Source: Zanthoxylum bungeanum (taxonomy: Eukaryota > Streptophyta > Magnoliopsida > Sapindales > Rutaceae). Taken from it: 64,000 bases of DNA. The position numbers and the translations under genes are program-made. The notes under the pieces were generated by a model that made no database searches, was not told where the DNA came from, and worked only from the letters and a program-made list of their open reading frames with translations. This document shows, piece by piece, positions 1 to 13,234 of this stretch; the stretch's first letter is position 1, and every line of letters begins with the position of its first letter. The stretch is taken from assembly GCA_019454045.1 (NCBI GenBank), contig SKCR01037673.1, forward strand, positions 1-64,000, read 5' to 3'.

Positions 1-1078
1 TTTTTAAAGTTTGTTGGATGTAATTAGCATGTATAATTGATTTATAAAGCTTATTAGTGTAATTAAGCTTAATAAATTAATTAGAAAATTAAAGTTGCCA
101 TTAGAGTTGATTAGCCATTCATAATTAACCTAGAATTGTTCTTGATTAATTTCATTATGGTGAGACTTGATTGGTGTGGTAATTGAATGATTAAAGTATT
201 GAATTTTGTCAATTTAATGTAATTGTCAAATTTGAGTAATTGTGAATTAGGTTTCTAGAATTACCTTCATTCACATTTGGGGCTTTTCATATATATGATA
301 TAATTTGATGTATATTTGATGTATGTCAAATTTGGGATTGATTGGATTTGATCTTGAGGTGTTTTGAACAAATTGGGCCAAATTATAATTAATAAAAGTT
401 CTGGGCTGTTTTCGTAAATTCTGAAAAATTCTCGGCATTTTCGGAAATTCTGAAAAGTTTCTGGATTTGAGATGCAAATTGTAAAAATTATTTTGGGATT
501 GATTTGGAATCAATTAAATATGTAATTGACATATTTAAAAAACTAAAATGATTAAATTGCAAAACTTGGGTCTTATTGCAATTAATGATAAATCTGATTT
601 TTCAGATAAAAAAAATCAGTTTTTATTTATTGAGTTATTAGAATATATTAGTTTATTTTAATTTCCCAAGAAAAATATTTATCGGAAATTATTTCGGAGT
701 GAAAGTACGCGAAAACGGCGAAAAACGACGTTACCGGGTAACGACTGCCCAACAGTGAACTGGACACTGTTCGGGCAGCCCATGAACTGTCCAAATATTT
801 TTTGGGCTGACCTGGACAGTCCCCATTAGTATTGGTCGGTCGCTTTGGCCGGAAACGTGTTTTATGCTATTTTGCGGAAAAATATTTTCGCAAATGTTTC
901 GTGATGTTTCTATATTATTTATGTTGTTATATGATATCGAATAAATATGTTTAGGTGAAATATGAATGAATTATTAATATTGGATATTAAATAATTTATT
1001 CGTAAGTTTAAAATTTTAAACTACGATTTCGCTCGAACAACGCTTCTTCCGCCGCGCCACTCTGGTCTAACCCCAACA
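1..1078 (+). repeat. 5' LTR (partial) of a long-LTR copia element
   Basis: This stretch matches 6781-7625 over most of its length (shared start TTTTTAAAG.TTGTTGGATG, shared end CCCCAACA), so it is the downstream part of the 5' LTR; the upstream part lies outside the window. It ends at CCCCAACA, followed at once by a tRNA-Met-type primer binding site. It keeps about 250 bp (roughly 810-1060) that the 3' LTR has lost. Two GC-rich hairpins sit at 729-743 and 743-780. Confidence 0.85.
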
Positions 1079-4000
1079 AAATGGTATCAGAGCGAGTCTG
1101 ATCCTGGACACCCAATATGATTAGCTATTTAATTCAATGTTTAAACATGCATGTGTTTTTATTTAATTTGATTAAATAAATCATTTACATCTTGTTAGAA
1201 AATCCCGGTTTAAATAAGGTTTTAAGAAAGTTACTAGTATTAGGAATACTTGTTTCTTTATCCGCCTTGTCAATATGGATGTAAATCTTTTCCTGATGCT
1301 ATGGCTATAACGTGCCAAAGCTGTGCAGTTAGGTTTAAGGTAGTTCATTTGCGCCGGTAGAACTTATATGATAAGAGACAAATTCAAGTGAAAGTGAAAA
1401 TCTTGAACTTGCCAAAGCTGTCAGGACTACATCAGTAGCTTGAGTTTTTCATTGACAAGTTTAACCTTGATACACCTCCTTGTGATGTGGCAAAGCTTTC
1501 ATAACGAAAAATGATCAGGACCAAACCCAGGAGTCACAGTGAGTGTGATTAACAATGAGTTGTCTACCTAATAAATATACGTAGGCGAGAACGTGCCAAA
1601 CCTGTGAGTCGAAATATATTCATGGGGTCCACTTCCCACTATGGAATTCAATTAAATTATTGAATTCTCGTTTCCTTCAGGGGTTTCGAATTTACTTAAA
1701 GTAGTGGGAGACACTGCTACCTTAAAAATCCTTAACTAATGCATGTGTAATATTATGTAAATTGTCGCTTATGTTGTTCCTTGTTCTATTTTTTAGATAG
1801 AATTAAACTTTTATCCACTGCATACATATTTTATATATGTTTTCTGACTTCAATTATGATTGCAGATTTCTAGAATAGGTTCTAGATTAGAAAAAATAAT
1901 GATATATTCTTCTAGATAGAATAGTTTCTTATGCAGTAAAGATTGACATGAATTGGTTCATGTCTTGAGGTTCTTCACTGGCATTAACAAAACCCCATTA
2001 GGTATTTGTTTATCAAATAATGACGTTTCTTGGCTTTAGTGACATTCAGATGTCACGTGTCAAACAATATTTATTTTTCGATTATTTGTAATATTGTAAA
2101 TAATTTGAAAGTAAATAATAAAGCTAAAGAAAGAAGATGCGTATAGTTGTGTATAGAAAATACTGATTTTCATAATACGACAACTGTAGATATTGGATAT
2201 CAGATCTCCCGTCTAGTTATTTAAAATACCGTTGAATGATTGTTTCGATATTTGATATCAGAACTTGTGACTATTTGGTAGTTACTTGTTCTTTGTAAAC
2301 AATTGTTACATATCTTAAAACGACTAGTAGTGTCATTAACGAATAGATAAACATTAAGAAAAATATTCGATTAAGTTAATAACTTAGAACATTTTTTTAT
2401 GAGATTTTATCACTTAAGTATTAGATGCTTATTTCATATGGTAAATGATGATTTGATATGAGATCACACCACATATCCTTATCCATTTAATGAATATTGT
2501 ATTCGGGAAGGTGACTAAATCTCATTTAACCAATGACTGTCATTGAAACAGAAAATTTATTAAATTGATACATTGGATGTATATAATTTAATCAATTGTA
2601 AATTGCTTAAGGTAGTTTTCTTTACTTCGTAACTTAGTCAATGAACTGTCATGACTTAGTTACGTGTTTCTGATGAAACGCGGATAGAATATTTTGACTT
2701 GTTCAAAGATATTCAATCTGAAGTTTTGAAAATTGTATCTTTAAAATTCATCGTGAGTCTTTGAATTGTTCAAAGATGTTTGATACGATCAAATGTATGA
2801 ATTTAGGGCAATTTGTTCTAAGGTTATTCGAAGAATATGATTCTTACATCAATATTATTCTTCCACGATTCCATATTGATGGAATTGGTTAGTGGAAGAA
2901 ATCAGATCTTATATGATTTGATTCGTTTGATATTGAGTGTTACCGAATTAATTTCAATACTCTTGGGGTTATGCTCCAGTAACACTAATTCATCCTTTTA
3001 ATTTAGGTTCCATTAGTTTCTACATTTACATATATGATATGTATAAGTAGAAAATTCGAATCTTGAAATGTTTGAGATTTGAATCTTTCTTTTGTATAAT
3101 GGTTATATAATCGAAAGTACTTGCACCTTGGAGGTAAGTATAAGTTTATCATTTATTCTATTTAATAGAATATTGTATTTTATTTGATAGAATATATTTT
3201 CTACGATCCCGAGTAAGAAAATTGTTTATTACTTAGAGTGTAACATTGGATGTTGACTATTGTAAAAAAGATTTGACTTATTGAAGTCAAATATGGTGAT
3301 AAACTATAAATGGAACTACATAATTAATAAGATGAAAATATCCTTTTATTACTTCTATATAAGTGCTATAGGATATCAGAATCATTCGCAAAGTATTTGA
3401 TACTTAATGATTCTGTTGTTTTCTTATCGAAGAAAATTATCCTATAACTTATAGTGGGAACGATATTTGATATCGATCCGAAAATTAACATTAAACCATA
3501 GGTCTAAGATTGTTCATAGCTTACTACGATAAAGTTTGGAACTTGATTGAGCTTTTATTATGAATCGTTCATAAAATGTGCAAATAGTTTACGCAGCAAA
3601 AAACAGAGTGAGCTTATTAAAGGTTTGACCTTTATAGTATGACAGTGAGAAAAGTTATACTCAGTAATCTATTGTAGATTCTGAGGAAACTTATCTCCAG
3701 TCGCACTGATTGAATAATTTAAGATCCGATGGTTAATGCTGATATTAAATTGTATATTTTAGCTAAAGAATAAAAAGTGGCGTTTCTGAATGGTTTCTTC
3801 AGATAAGAGATCCATTGTGATTTCTTAGTTTGAAGAATTCGTTTTGGAATGGCCCTGAAGTTTGTATTATGCTAAGATTACAATTTAGTATATTAGCTTA
3901 TAGAGCCTATTGTAAGCTCGGATGAGCTTTCTGGAAATTTGTGTTCTCTAATTTTGATATCAATCAGATTGTCTGATTTTATCAAAGCATAAGGAATACA

Positions 4001-5069
4001 TATGGGATTGAAGGGTTAGTGGGAGCGTACAAATTTCTTTCTAGTATTTTACATCATAATGACATTATCATTATTAAGGTAATAATGAGATGTTTATGAG
4101 ATAAAAAGTTTACCTCATTCTTATTTTCTCCTTGAATGCAGTGGGAGTGGTCTCTATTATATTTGATATAAAGTTTTGTATAAGATATAAAACTAAGAGA
4201 CTTGTGAGATACTCCTATTAATTGTACATTAGATATGATCTAATAAAGGACGCAACAAGACTATCTGTATGACAGTTAGTATAATTGTTTGACAGTTAGT
4301 GTGTGTCTTATGTATAGTATTCATCTTTCGTAAAGAATGATTCCTTTTTCGAAAGAGATGTTGACTAGAATGTCTAATCAATCTTATGCATCATAGGATG
4401 ATGGCATAATGAATATTATATTGAGTACGAAAGAGATATCAATTTAATCGTAATTGTTACGATTTATTTTGATATTCTCTAGACCATAAGATGGGTCTTA
4501 AAACATGTTCTTTATTATCTTTGAGATATTAAGAACGAGTTTCTAATTAATGGAGAATAAAGTTCGCAACCATTAGGGTCAGATTAGTTTTGAGTCTAAT
4601 TATGACGTTAGACAATCTACGTCATAAAGAGTCAGAAAAGATGCAGTGAGAGTGTCACAGATGATTCCACTACAAGAGTGGAGTTAGTTGTAACTTATGA
4701 AATATTGACTTATGAAGTTGCATAGTGACCTCGTAGATTAGAAGTTTGTTATCAGTGTTGTGTTTGCGGTTATCTATATAGTATTTTGGATCTGATCCGT
4801 AAATACTTAGATAACTTAGTAGCTAAAGCACAATATTGATATAGCATATGAGTCATATTGATGTAGAATTTAGATTCTATAAAATATGAATGATGCTTGC
4901 TAAGGAAAATGATTGTGTTTGTTGGACAAACTCAATCTGTCAGAGCGGGCTTACTTGTTGTTACCTACCTCTTGAGCGCTAGGTGAGTTCTTGAGGGTCA
5001 TGTGTATGTGATACATATTAGGATGTGTATATGATACCATGGATTGACACTAGAGCAAGTGGGAGAAAT
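1079..5069 (+). pseudogene. Decayed copia internal region
   Basis: About 4 kb between the two LTRs has no open frame over 60 codons on either strand, yet traces of copia pol survive. Near 3780 a frame reads AFLNGF, the usual reverse transcriptase motif, and after it come scattered stop-filled remnants. The region ends with a purine tract at 5057-5068 (AAGTGGGAGAAA) directly before the 3' LTR. Four degenerate copies of GCCAAAGCTGT occur at 1312-1324, 1411-1421, 1488-1500 and 1594-1604. No protein can be made from it. A large noncoding derivative (LARD) is an alternative, but the RT trace favours simple decay of an autonomous copia. Confidence 0.65.
1082..1093 (+). other. Primer binding site (initiator tRNA-Met type)
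   Basis: TGGTATCAGAGC lies four bases after the LTR end. It is the usual plant LTR-retrotransposon primer site complementary to the 3' end of initiator tRNA-Met, and it fixes the plus orientation of the element. Confidence 0.85.
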
Positions 5070-7625
5070 TGTTATGGTTGGTACTCAGAGCGCAAATCCA
5101 GATCGTATTTATGTCCGATTCATGATTACGAGCAATACTTTTTTTCCATAATATTACTAATTAAATGGTAGCACCTCTTGTCTTTTATATACGCATTCGA
5201 TCTAATTTCGATTAGATTGAAACTAAATATGATTTAGTGATATGTATATATATTAGACAAAGACCCCATGATTTACAACGTAGTGCACAGTTGCAACATA
5301 GTTTGTAATTGACATTGGGAAGTGTCACTATAAGTTGTATATCCTTAAATTAAGTTCTGGTCAAGATTTACTGACACATGTCGGTTAGTAAAATCCACTG
5401 AGACCAGTACATGTCGTATATCGGACTTGGTCCAATGGTTTATCCCAATGAACCATGAGTCTTGGGAGACTCGTATAGACGTGTAGGTGTTTATTTGATA
5501 AATACTGAACGACTCACCAAAGATTTCCTAATAGATGGTACACCAACGTCAATATGAATCTTCTTGGGTTGAGTAGCATAATGATTCTTTGACTTGAGAT
5601 ACCACTGTGGATATATGAGTTATCCTCCACACTTAGATGGCAGTCACGTCACCGATCTATTTAGATCAGACCTCCGCCTGTTCTTTGGGTGTGGACTCAT
5701 GCTCATGATATCCCGTGTGTATCAAGAAAAGGATCCGTCAGTTCTGTGTACATAGCATAGGTAGTTCAACAATTGATTACCAATCTATTAAATCTATGAC
5801 CATAGTATACTTCGGAAATGAGTTCCGAATGTTATTTAGAGATTGCTAATAGATACGTCGATGAGATTATTCCTATAGAGATTTGACGTTTATATCTATA
5901 TCTCTAGGATAATCCGGATACCTGTGACGGAGGGATTATACGTATGCAGTGACCTCGACCTCTATGATTCAGCGAGTTTATCTGTGATCATCATAATTTA
6001 AGGGTGGGTGAATTATGGACACGAAATTAGATTTCGTGACAGATATACCTGAATCTAGAGAGTCTCACTAATGAAATATACTCGTAGAGCACTAAGGCAA
6101 CTGTTATGAATAATACTAATTATTTATAACTCGTTTAACGGTTAAACGAAAAATACATGCAATCGGGACCTAACAGTCATTTCCAAAATTAATGTGTATT
6201 TTATTAAATACACATTAATAAAATATCAAATTGTGATATTTGACATATATCATTAATATATGTATTTGAGATATTTAATGTAAATATAATACATATATTT
6301 GAGATATTTATATTTATTATTTAATTATTTAATTGTTAAATAATTAATAATTATTATTTCAAATATCTTAAAGTAATGATTTTGCTTTATTAAAGTTTGT
6401 AAATGGCTTAATGCCATTGGAACACATTTATTTGCTTTATTAAAGTGAATGAAAAGGTGGACTAATGGTATTTAAACAAATTAAAATAATTGTTATTTTT
6501 ATTTGTTTTGATAATTGACATTTATGTAAATAAAAAGGAAAAATTGGTTTTGTTTTTTTGGGTGATGCGTTTCCAGAGAGCAACTCACGCACACTTAGGC
6601 AAGTTTTGAAACAAAAATTGCAAAGAAGAGTGGAGAGCATTTGAAGGAAAAGCTTAAGCATTTTTGAAAAATTAGTAAGTATTTCTTTATTTCCTTCAAC
6701 ATGAAAATTGTTTCAAATATTCTTAACTTCAAATTGTATTGTTAAGATTATGTCTCTACTATTTGAGTTTGTAATTAAATTTTTTTAAAGCTTGTTGGAT
6801 GTAACTAGCATGTAAAATTGATTTATAAAGCTTATTAGTGTAATTAAGCTTAATAAATTAATTAGAAAGTTAAAGTTGTCATTCTAGAGTTGATTAGCCA
6901 TTCATAATTAACCTAGAATTGTTCTTGATTAATTTCATTATGGTGAGACTTGACTGATGTGGTAAGTGAATGATTAAAGTTTTGAATTTTGTCAATTTAA
7001 TGTAAATTGTCCAATTTGAGTAATTTGTGAAATTAGGGTTCTTAACCCATTCAATTTTTGGGCTTTTCATATATATGATACAATTTGATGTATGTCAAAT
7101 ATGGGATTGATTGGATTTGATCTTGATGTGTTTTGAACAAATTTGGCCAAATTACAATTAATAAAAGTTCTGGGCTGTTTTCGTAAATTCTGGAAAATTC
7201 TGGGCATTTTCGGAAATTCTGAAAAGTTTCTGGATTTGAGTTGCAAATTGTAAAAATTATTTTGGGATTGATTTTGAATTAATTTAATATGTAATTGACA
7301 TATTTAAAAAACTAAAATGATTAAATTGCAAAACTTTGAGGTCTTATTGCAATTAATGATAAATCTGATTTTTCAGATAAAAATTCAGTTTTTATTTATT
7401 GAGTAATTAGAATAAATTAGTTTATTTTAATTGCCCAAGAAAAATATTTATCGGAAATGATTTCGGAGTGAAAGTACGTGAAAACGACGAAAAACGGCGT
7501 TACCTGGTAACGGCTGCCCAAACAGTGAACTGGGCACTGTTCGGGCAGCCCATGAACTGTCCAAATGTTTTTGGGGCTGACCTGGGCAGCTCCTTCCCCT
7601 GCGCCACCCTGATCTGACCCCAACA
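5070..7625 (+). repeat. 3' LTR of the long-LTR copia element (about 2.56 kb)
   Basis: It begins TGTTATGG after a purine tract and ends CCCCAACA at 7618-7625, so the termini are imperfect inverted repeats. Its downstream 845 bases match 1-1078 apart from the 250-bp block missing here. Its upstream part, about 5930-6180, matches the reverse complement of 63740-64000. An LTR of this length is unusual for plant copia elements. The target duplication cannot be checked because the 5' end of the element is outside the window. Confidence 0.8.
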
Positions 7626-9138
7626 TATCTATCCTTAAGGAAGATCGTGGGCTATTGAGTCTAGGGCCTTAAACCTAAAATCGCTTTTTCAAGTTCATTT
7701 TAAGTTTACCGGATCAATCTTATTAATGGCCAGTTAACAAGAAGCATTAAGACTGAGGCTAAATAAATTATATTACCTAAACCGTAAAATAACCCCTTAT
7801 AAACCAGTGATATTGGAATTCATCACAACCCGAGATAATATGTTTAGCTACAAAACATACTTAGGATTACTAAACACTTAAATAAATAAAACATCATAAA
7901 AAAAATAACTTGGAGATAAATAAAAGTAAAATTAAAATAATGAAAGAAAATGCTGGGGTTAGAGGATCTACTTTTAATATTTCAAAATTAGAAATCTCTC
8001 TTATTGTCAATGTTTACCGATTAATTAATTATATCTAACCAGACCATAAAGGCGGTAATTTCATTTGTCTCAATTAAATCCAACCGACCATATAGGCGGT
8101 AACAAAGTTATTACCTAAACCGACCATATAGGCGGAAACTACGTCTGAAATGTAAAACCGATCATATAGGCGATAAATAAGGTTGTCACCTAAACCGGAC
8201 ATATAGGCGGAAACTAATTAATCCAAATTTTAATTAAAATAAGGGAGATTAATCTAATTTATTATATTAAAAGACTCACATTTTCACCTCAGCAGAATGA
8301 GATTACATGCTCATGTTGTAAATGAAAACACACAAAATTTTATTGATTAAATAAAAAGAAAATACAAGAAAACTTAAATAAATATACAAGACACTTTCCT
8401 TTAGGTTTTCATGGAGAAATTCCTCCAAAGAAAGCATGAAAAATTTACAAAGTTTAGCTTGGTATTTATAGGCAAATCTAAAGGCTTCCACCAATTTCTC
8501 CACCAATTGCTCCACCAATTAGCTTGGTATTTATAGGCAAATCTAAAGGCTTCCACCAATTTCTCCACCAATTGCTCCACCAAACATGGCACCAAACTTG
8601 GCACCAAACTTGGCACCAAATCCTCCACCAAACATGCAAGCAAGTTTGGTGGAAGTTTGACATTTTTTTATTTTTATTTTATTTTATTTTTTTATTTTGA
8701 AAATGACTTAAATAATTACACATAACACACTTCTAAATGTTTTATCAATTTAAGTCATGGAAACTTCAGAATTCAAAATTATTACGAACTTCAAAGTTGT
8801 ATATCTTTGAGTCTTCTTTAATCTAGAACTTGAATCACCTCAATCTGATATCAGAGTAAGATGTTATGGCCAAAATACGATAATTGCGCAAAGTTGGAAT
8901 TTCTGAAATTTTACTTCGTTAGAACGCCATTTCAAGTTTCCAATCTCCAAAATCAAAATGTCAAGTCCAGTTTTTGCCCTTATTTGTTCCATATTTCGTC
9001 CTGATTGATTCCATTAAGTCCCGATTTTATTTTATCTTCAAAATAAACTAAAACACATCAAAACGTTCAAAAAACTCGAGAAACTATACAAAATATTAAG
9101 TAAAAGGAGCGGTAAATAATGATATATTTTCCGCTCAT
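7626..9138 (-). mobile_element. Noncoding LTR/TRIM-like repeat starting TGATGAGCGG (minus)
   Basis: Read on the minus strand, this stretch starts at 9138 with TGATGAGCGGAAAATATATC. A start of the type TGATGAGCGGA is one I recall from abundant plant LTR-like repeats. No protein coding is visible. It contains five degenerate copies of CCGACCATATAGGCGG about 30-45 bp apart (8040-8210), a perfect 65-bp tandem duplication (8456-8520 and 8521-8583), and a short run of CACCAAACTTGG units (8577-8630). It interrupts a copia integrase whose coding resumes at 9139. Its left limit at 7626 is set only by the neighbouring LTR. Confidence 0.45.
8456..8583. repeat. 65-bp perfect tandem duplication
   Basis: The unit starting AGCTTGGTATTTATAGGC occurs twice head to tail without mismatch (8456-8520, 8521-8583). 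It lies inside the noncoding repeat and is followed by shorter CACCAAACTTGG-type units. Confidence 0.95.
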
Positions 9139-9917
9139 CAATGGAGTTTCTTCTAAAGTAGTTCCTATGACTCCACATCAGATATGGACCGGTAGGAAAC
9201 CAAATCTTAATTATATTAGGATTTGAGGCTGTTCTACATATGTCAGAGTGGAAGAGCAAGATAAACTCTTGCCTCGAGGACAAAAGTTGAGGTTCGTTTT
9301 CGAAATGATACTTGTTCTATGATCCCGAGCATTGAAATGTGTTTATAGCTTTTTTCACCAAATTTCTAGAAGTATAAATTTTGGAAGAATATGAAGATCA
9401 TAGAAAGGTAGAACTTGATGAAGTTCAACCTATAGTTAATGAACCATCAGAGGAATATGAGATTCAAAAATATGAACCTTCAACACACATACTCTGGAGG
9501 TCTAAAAGGATATCGAGACCTTTTGAACGCTTGTATTTGATTCAAGACAAGAGTCTCGGTGTTCTCCTTATAGAGGAAACAGATCCTTGTACCTATAGAG
9601 AATTGATGTTAGACATCATTTTCATGAAATGGCAAGAAGCCGTGAAATCAGAGCTAGATTCTATGCATCAGCGTCAAATATGGGTCTTGGTTCAGGTTCC
9701 TGAAGGAATTGTTCATATAGGTTGTAAATGAGTTTACAAACAGAAGCGAGGGCCTGATGGTAAAGTTGAGACTTTCAAGTCACAACTAGTTGCTAAAGGT
9801 TACACTCAGAGATGTCGACTTTGATGAAACCTTTTTATCAGTTGCGATACTAAAATCTATTAGGATTTTATTGGCTATCGTTGCCTACTATGACTATGAG
9901 ATTTGACAAATGGATGT
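9139..9917 (+). pseudogene. Copia pol fragment (integrase end to RT start), first half
   Basis: Frames here read like the end of a copia integrase (TPHQIWTGRKPNLNY near 9170). A linker follows at 9381-9731, then the start of reverse transcriptase (WQEAV, VPEGIVHIGCK, GPDGKVETFKSQLVAKGYTQ at 9630-9810). Stops and frameshifts break it, for example the TGA at 9729 in place of the usual Trp after GCK. The frame stops at the codons for QMDV at 9917, where a gypsy element is inserted. The rest of RT resumes at 17181. Confidence 0.85.
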
Positions 9918-10611
9918 TGATGTGATCCTAGCTGCACCTGGTTCGGTCCAGACCACAATTGATCCAATCTATGTACCGGTTGGACCAATTACAAGACACA
10001 GAGCTCAGAAGATCAAAGACGTTATGGCAGGCTTGGCCCAACGTCATGTAGCTGAATTGAACAAGCATGTTCGATACCAATTGGACTTCAAGGAAGAGGG
10101 TTCAAGAGTTATACACTTGACCCAAGTCATCGAGGAGCAGCATGGATCGATTTCGTTTGTTTAGGCTTATTTATTTGCATGTATGGAACCAATGTGGATG
10201 ACCGTTTTTATTTATTATTTGGGTTAGTTTATTTTATTTAATTGTGGGTTCAAAATGGGCTAGAAATTATGAGTTATGGGCTTTTAGTTGGTAATGGGTA
10301 GTTTAAGGCTATTTTAGACTTTTGGCTCTATTAGGGTTTGAGCATGTTACTATTTAAACTCAAAAACAACTCTTAATGAAGCACCGAATATTCTTGTGCG
10401 TGAATAGTGATTTTTTCCTTGAGATTAATGAATTTTTATCAAGGTTCAATGATTGAACAAAGACTTATCAAATGATTGGCATCCTTTGTGGCGTCCATTT
10501 TGCTGGCAAAATTCATCTGAGGCTATCTCCAATGGTTTTTAAGGACATGTTCTTTGGGGGTCTACGGAATCTTGGATCGGGTTTTGTCTTTTCGTATCCG
10601 GTTTCGTATCA
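9918..10611 (+). repeat. 5' LTR of the CRM-like gypsy
   Basis: It matches 16492-17180 with scattered substitutions and a 14-bp extra copy of CGTATCCGGTTTCGTATCA-type sequence at its 3' end. It contains an open frame (to 10164) that is the LTR copy of the pol C terminus. A primer-site-like TGGTTATCAGAGTC follows at 10614. Confidence 0.93.
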
Positions 10612-10929
10612 ATTGGTTATCAGAGTCAGATTTCAGGTATGACTTTTTAATTAATTATCTCTTTTTTTCGTTTCTTCTTTTGTTTCTTTTCGTCTGTCAA
10701 AATTTTTTTTCTTTCCTTTTGTTTTCTGATTAGTGTTTTACTCCTGTCCACAAAAAAAAAAAAAATTGTTTCTTAGTTCTACATTTTGTTTACGTGTGAG
10801 TGTAAAAAAAAATTTTGAATCAATCTTCACGTCAGTGTGTGTCTCAGCCAACCAAAACAAATCATCAATCTTCATGGTGTTTGATTTTGATTATTCTTCA
10901 AACAAGTATTAGGTTTCAATAATACTTTG

Positions 10930-10961
<32 letters not shown>

Positions 10962-11655
10962 CAGGTTCACGCCTTAAAAAACAAACAGAAGAAAGAAAGG
11001 AGGAGAAGAAGGCAATCGGCTACTGCTGCTGTTAAAAATAATAATAATAAAAGGTAGCAGGCCCACTGTTTATTCTTGTTAGTTTCATTAGAGAGTCTTT
11101 TTTGTTGCTTTTTATCTTGTTTTGGTGCAATACGATAGTGCTGGCTGTTTGATCCTGGTGTATAAGGTTTGTACTATATCACTACTGTGCTCATTTTACT
11201 TGTGCAATTTTAATATTGTTCTGTCAAAAAAAAAAAAAAAAAACAAGGTCCAATCAAAACAAAAAAAAAAAATCAAAAAAAAAACCAATTTGACATTTGT
11301 CAGGAATTGCATAGTGCACACCGTATTTAGCATATTTATTATACTTGTCTATTTTATTATTTCCATTTGCACTCTAGTTTTAGTTTTTTTTTTTTTTGAT
11401 ATAGTATCGTTGTTGCTTCTTGAGTCACGTCTTATTCTTTTTCTTGATACTCTTATTCCTTTGATTCCTTGTGAATTTTGCTGACTTTTGGACTACACAC
11501 GGATTGTGCAATCCATTAGTGGTTAGCGTTCGACATTGAACGAATGTAATTATTCGAGGGGTGTGTTTGAGAGAGAGTGAAACACGAGAGTTCGTGAGGT
11601 TTTCTTTATTGAATTTATTTATTTCTTGTTATTATTAACTTATTTGTTAAGTAAG

Positions 11656-13234
11656 ATGGCAGAGAAAGATATGGGCGTTGATGAGAGGGTTAATACCATG
11701 GAGAATAATATGGGTGAGTTCCGGGAGATGTTTGGAACTATGAATGCGGCAATAGAGAGGTTGTCGAGGGAGGTTACTAGTCTCCAATTCTCTAGTGTTC
11801 AGAAGGAGGCTGAAGGGCCACAACACTCTAGGCCGGAACAAACAGAGCAACAACCACCTAGGGTACCTATACATGAGGTTGAGGTTGAGGCCGAGAATAA
11901 TCTGGATGATATGGAGGAGTTGGATGAGTTCGAAGATGAGGAGGATATGTATAGACCGCGAGATAGGTGGTATGAGAGGAGATATGACCGGCGGGATAGG
12001 AGGTTTGATGAGCGAAGAGGTTTTCAGAGAGGAGATAAAGAGCTTATGGGGGAGAAAATAGACGATTTGGTGATAGGTTTGGTGACAGATTTGGAGATAG
12101 ATATGAGAGAGATGCATATGATGAGCATAATTATGACTATCAGAGGGGATCTGACATGAGAGATCATGGTATGAGAGATGATATTGATTGTGACCTAGGC
12201 AGTATCAAGATGAAAATCCCATCTTTCCACGGCAGAAATGATCCAGAGGCATACTTAGACTGGGAGAGAAAAATTGAGCTGATATTTAATTGTCATAGGT
12301 ATTCTGATGAGAAGAAAGTGAAGTTAGCTGCCATTGAGTTTACAGACTATGCGGTGATTTGGTGGGATCAGTTGGTAACTAATAGGAGAAGGAACCATGA
12401 GAGGCCAGTTGCGACTTGGGAGGAGTTAAAGACTCTCATACGTAAGAGGTTCATTCCAAGCCACTATTATAGAGAGTTATATCAGAAGCTACAATATTTG
12501 TATCAGGGGTCGAAGAGTGTTGAGGACTATCATACAGAGATGGAGGTAGCAATGATTAGGGCGAATGTGGTGGAGGATAGAGAAGCCACGATGGCTCGGT
12601 TTTTAGGAGGGTTAAATAAGGAGATTGCGAGTGTAGTTGAGTTGCATCATTATGTGGAGTTGGAGGATATGCTACATATGGCGATCAAGGTAGAAAGACA
12701 GTTGAGGAAGAAATCCACATCTAGATACACTACACATGGCAGTATCAAGATGAAAATCCCATCTTTCAAGGTAGAAAGACAGTTGTGGAGATTGCTTGGA
12801 AGGGGAAGTGGCCTAGTAATGAGCGGAGAGATGGGGGTTTCAATAAGCCCAATACTGATGGTGGTAAGGGAAAAGAAGTGGAGGCATATAGGTTTAAGGT
12901 TAAGTCTGAAGTGGTAATTCCAAAATCCAAGGAGGTAAAGTGTTTTAAGTTCTTAGGTATGAGACATTATGCATCACAATGCCCCAACAAGCGAACACTA
13001 ATAATGAAGAATGATGATAATATCGATTCCACAGATGAGGAGGTGGAAGATGAGATGCCTGCGTTAGAGGATGCTAATGATGATGAGGGAGCAGCATACC
13101 CATTAGATAACTTGTCGCTTGTGTCTAGGAGAGCATTGACAACACAAATAGTCGAGGAGGAGACCGAGCAGCAGAGAGATAATATTTTTCATACTAGTTG
13201 TAGTGTGAATGTGAAGTCATGTTGTATATCATAA
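11656..13234 (+). pseudogene. gag of the CRM-like gypsy, frameshifted
   Basis: The likely start is ATG 11656 (MAEKDMGVDE). An acidic N-terminal part with Arg/Asp-rich repeats runs to about 12150, then the frame shifts. At 12156-12720 comes a Retrotrans_gag domain ([20 protein letters not shown], ending [11 protein letters not shown]). A third frame from 12785 carries the zinc knuckle, read as CFKFLGMRHYASQC. The second of the expected four ligands (C-x2-C-x4-H-x4-C) is Phe, so the knuckle is probably dead. A 30-bp piece of the gag core (12198-12227) is repeated at 12738-12767, next to a repeated GTAGAAAGACAGTTG, which explains one frame change. Confidence 0.85.

Noticed and set aside
8040..8215. 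Regularly spaced repeats suggesting a CRISPR array
   Set aside because: Repeats are imperfect and short, spacers are irregular, and the host is a plant. It is a decayed tandem repeat in a transposon.
11122..11484. 120-codon open frame in the gypsy leader
   Set aside because: Low complexity with Lys and Phe/Val runs from A and T tracts. It lies between the primer site and gag with no family match.
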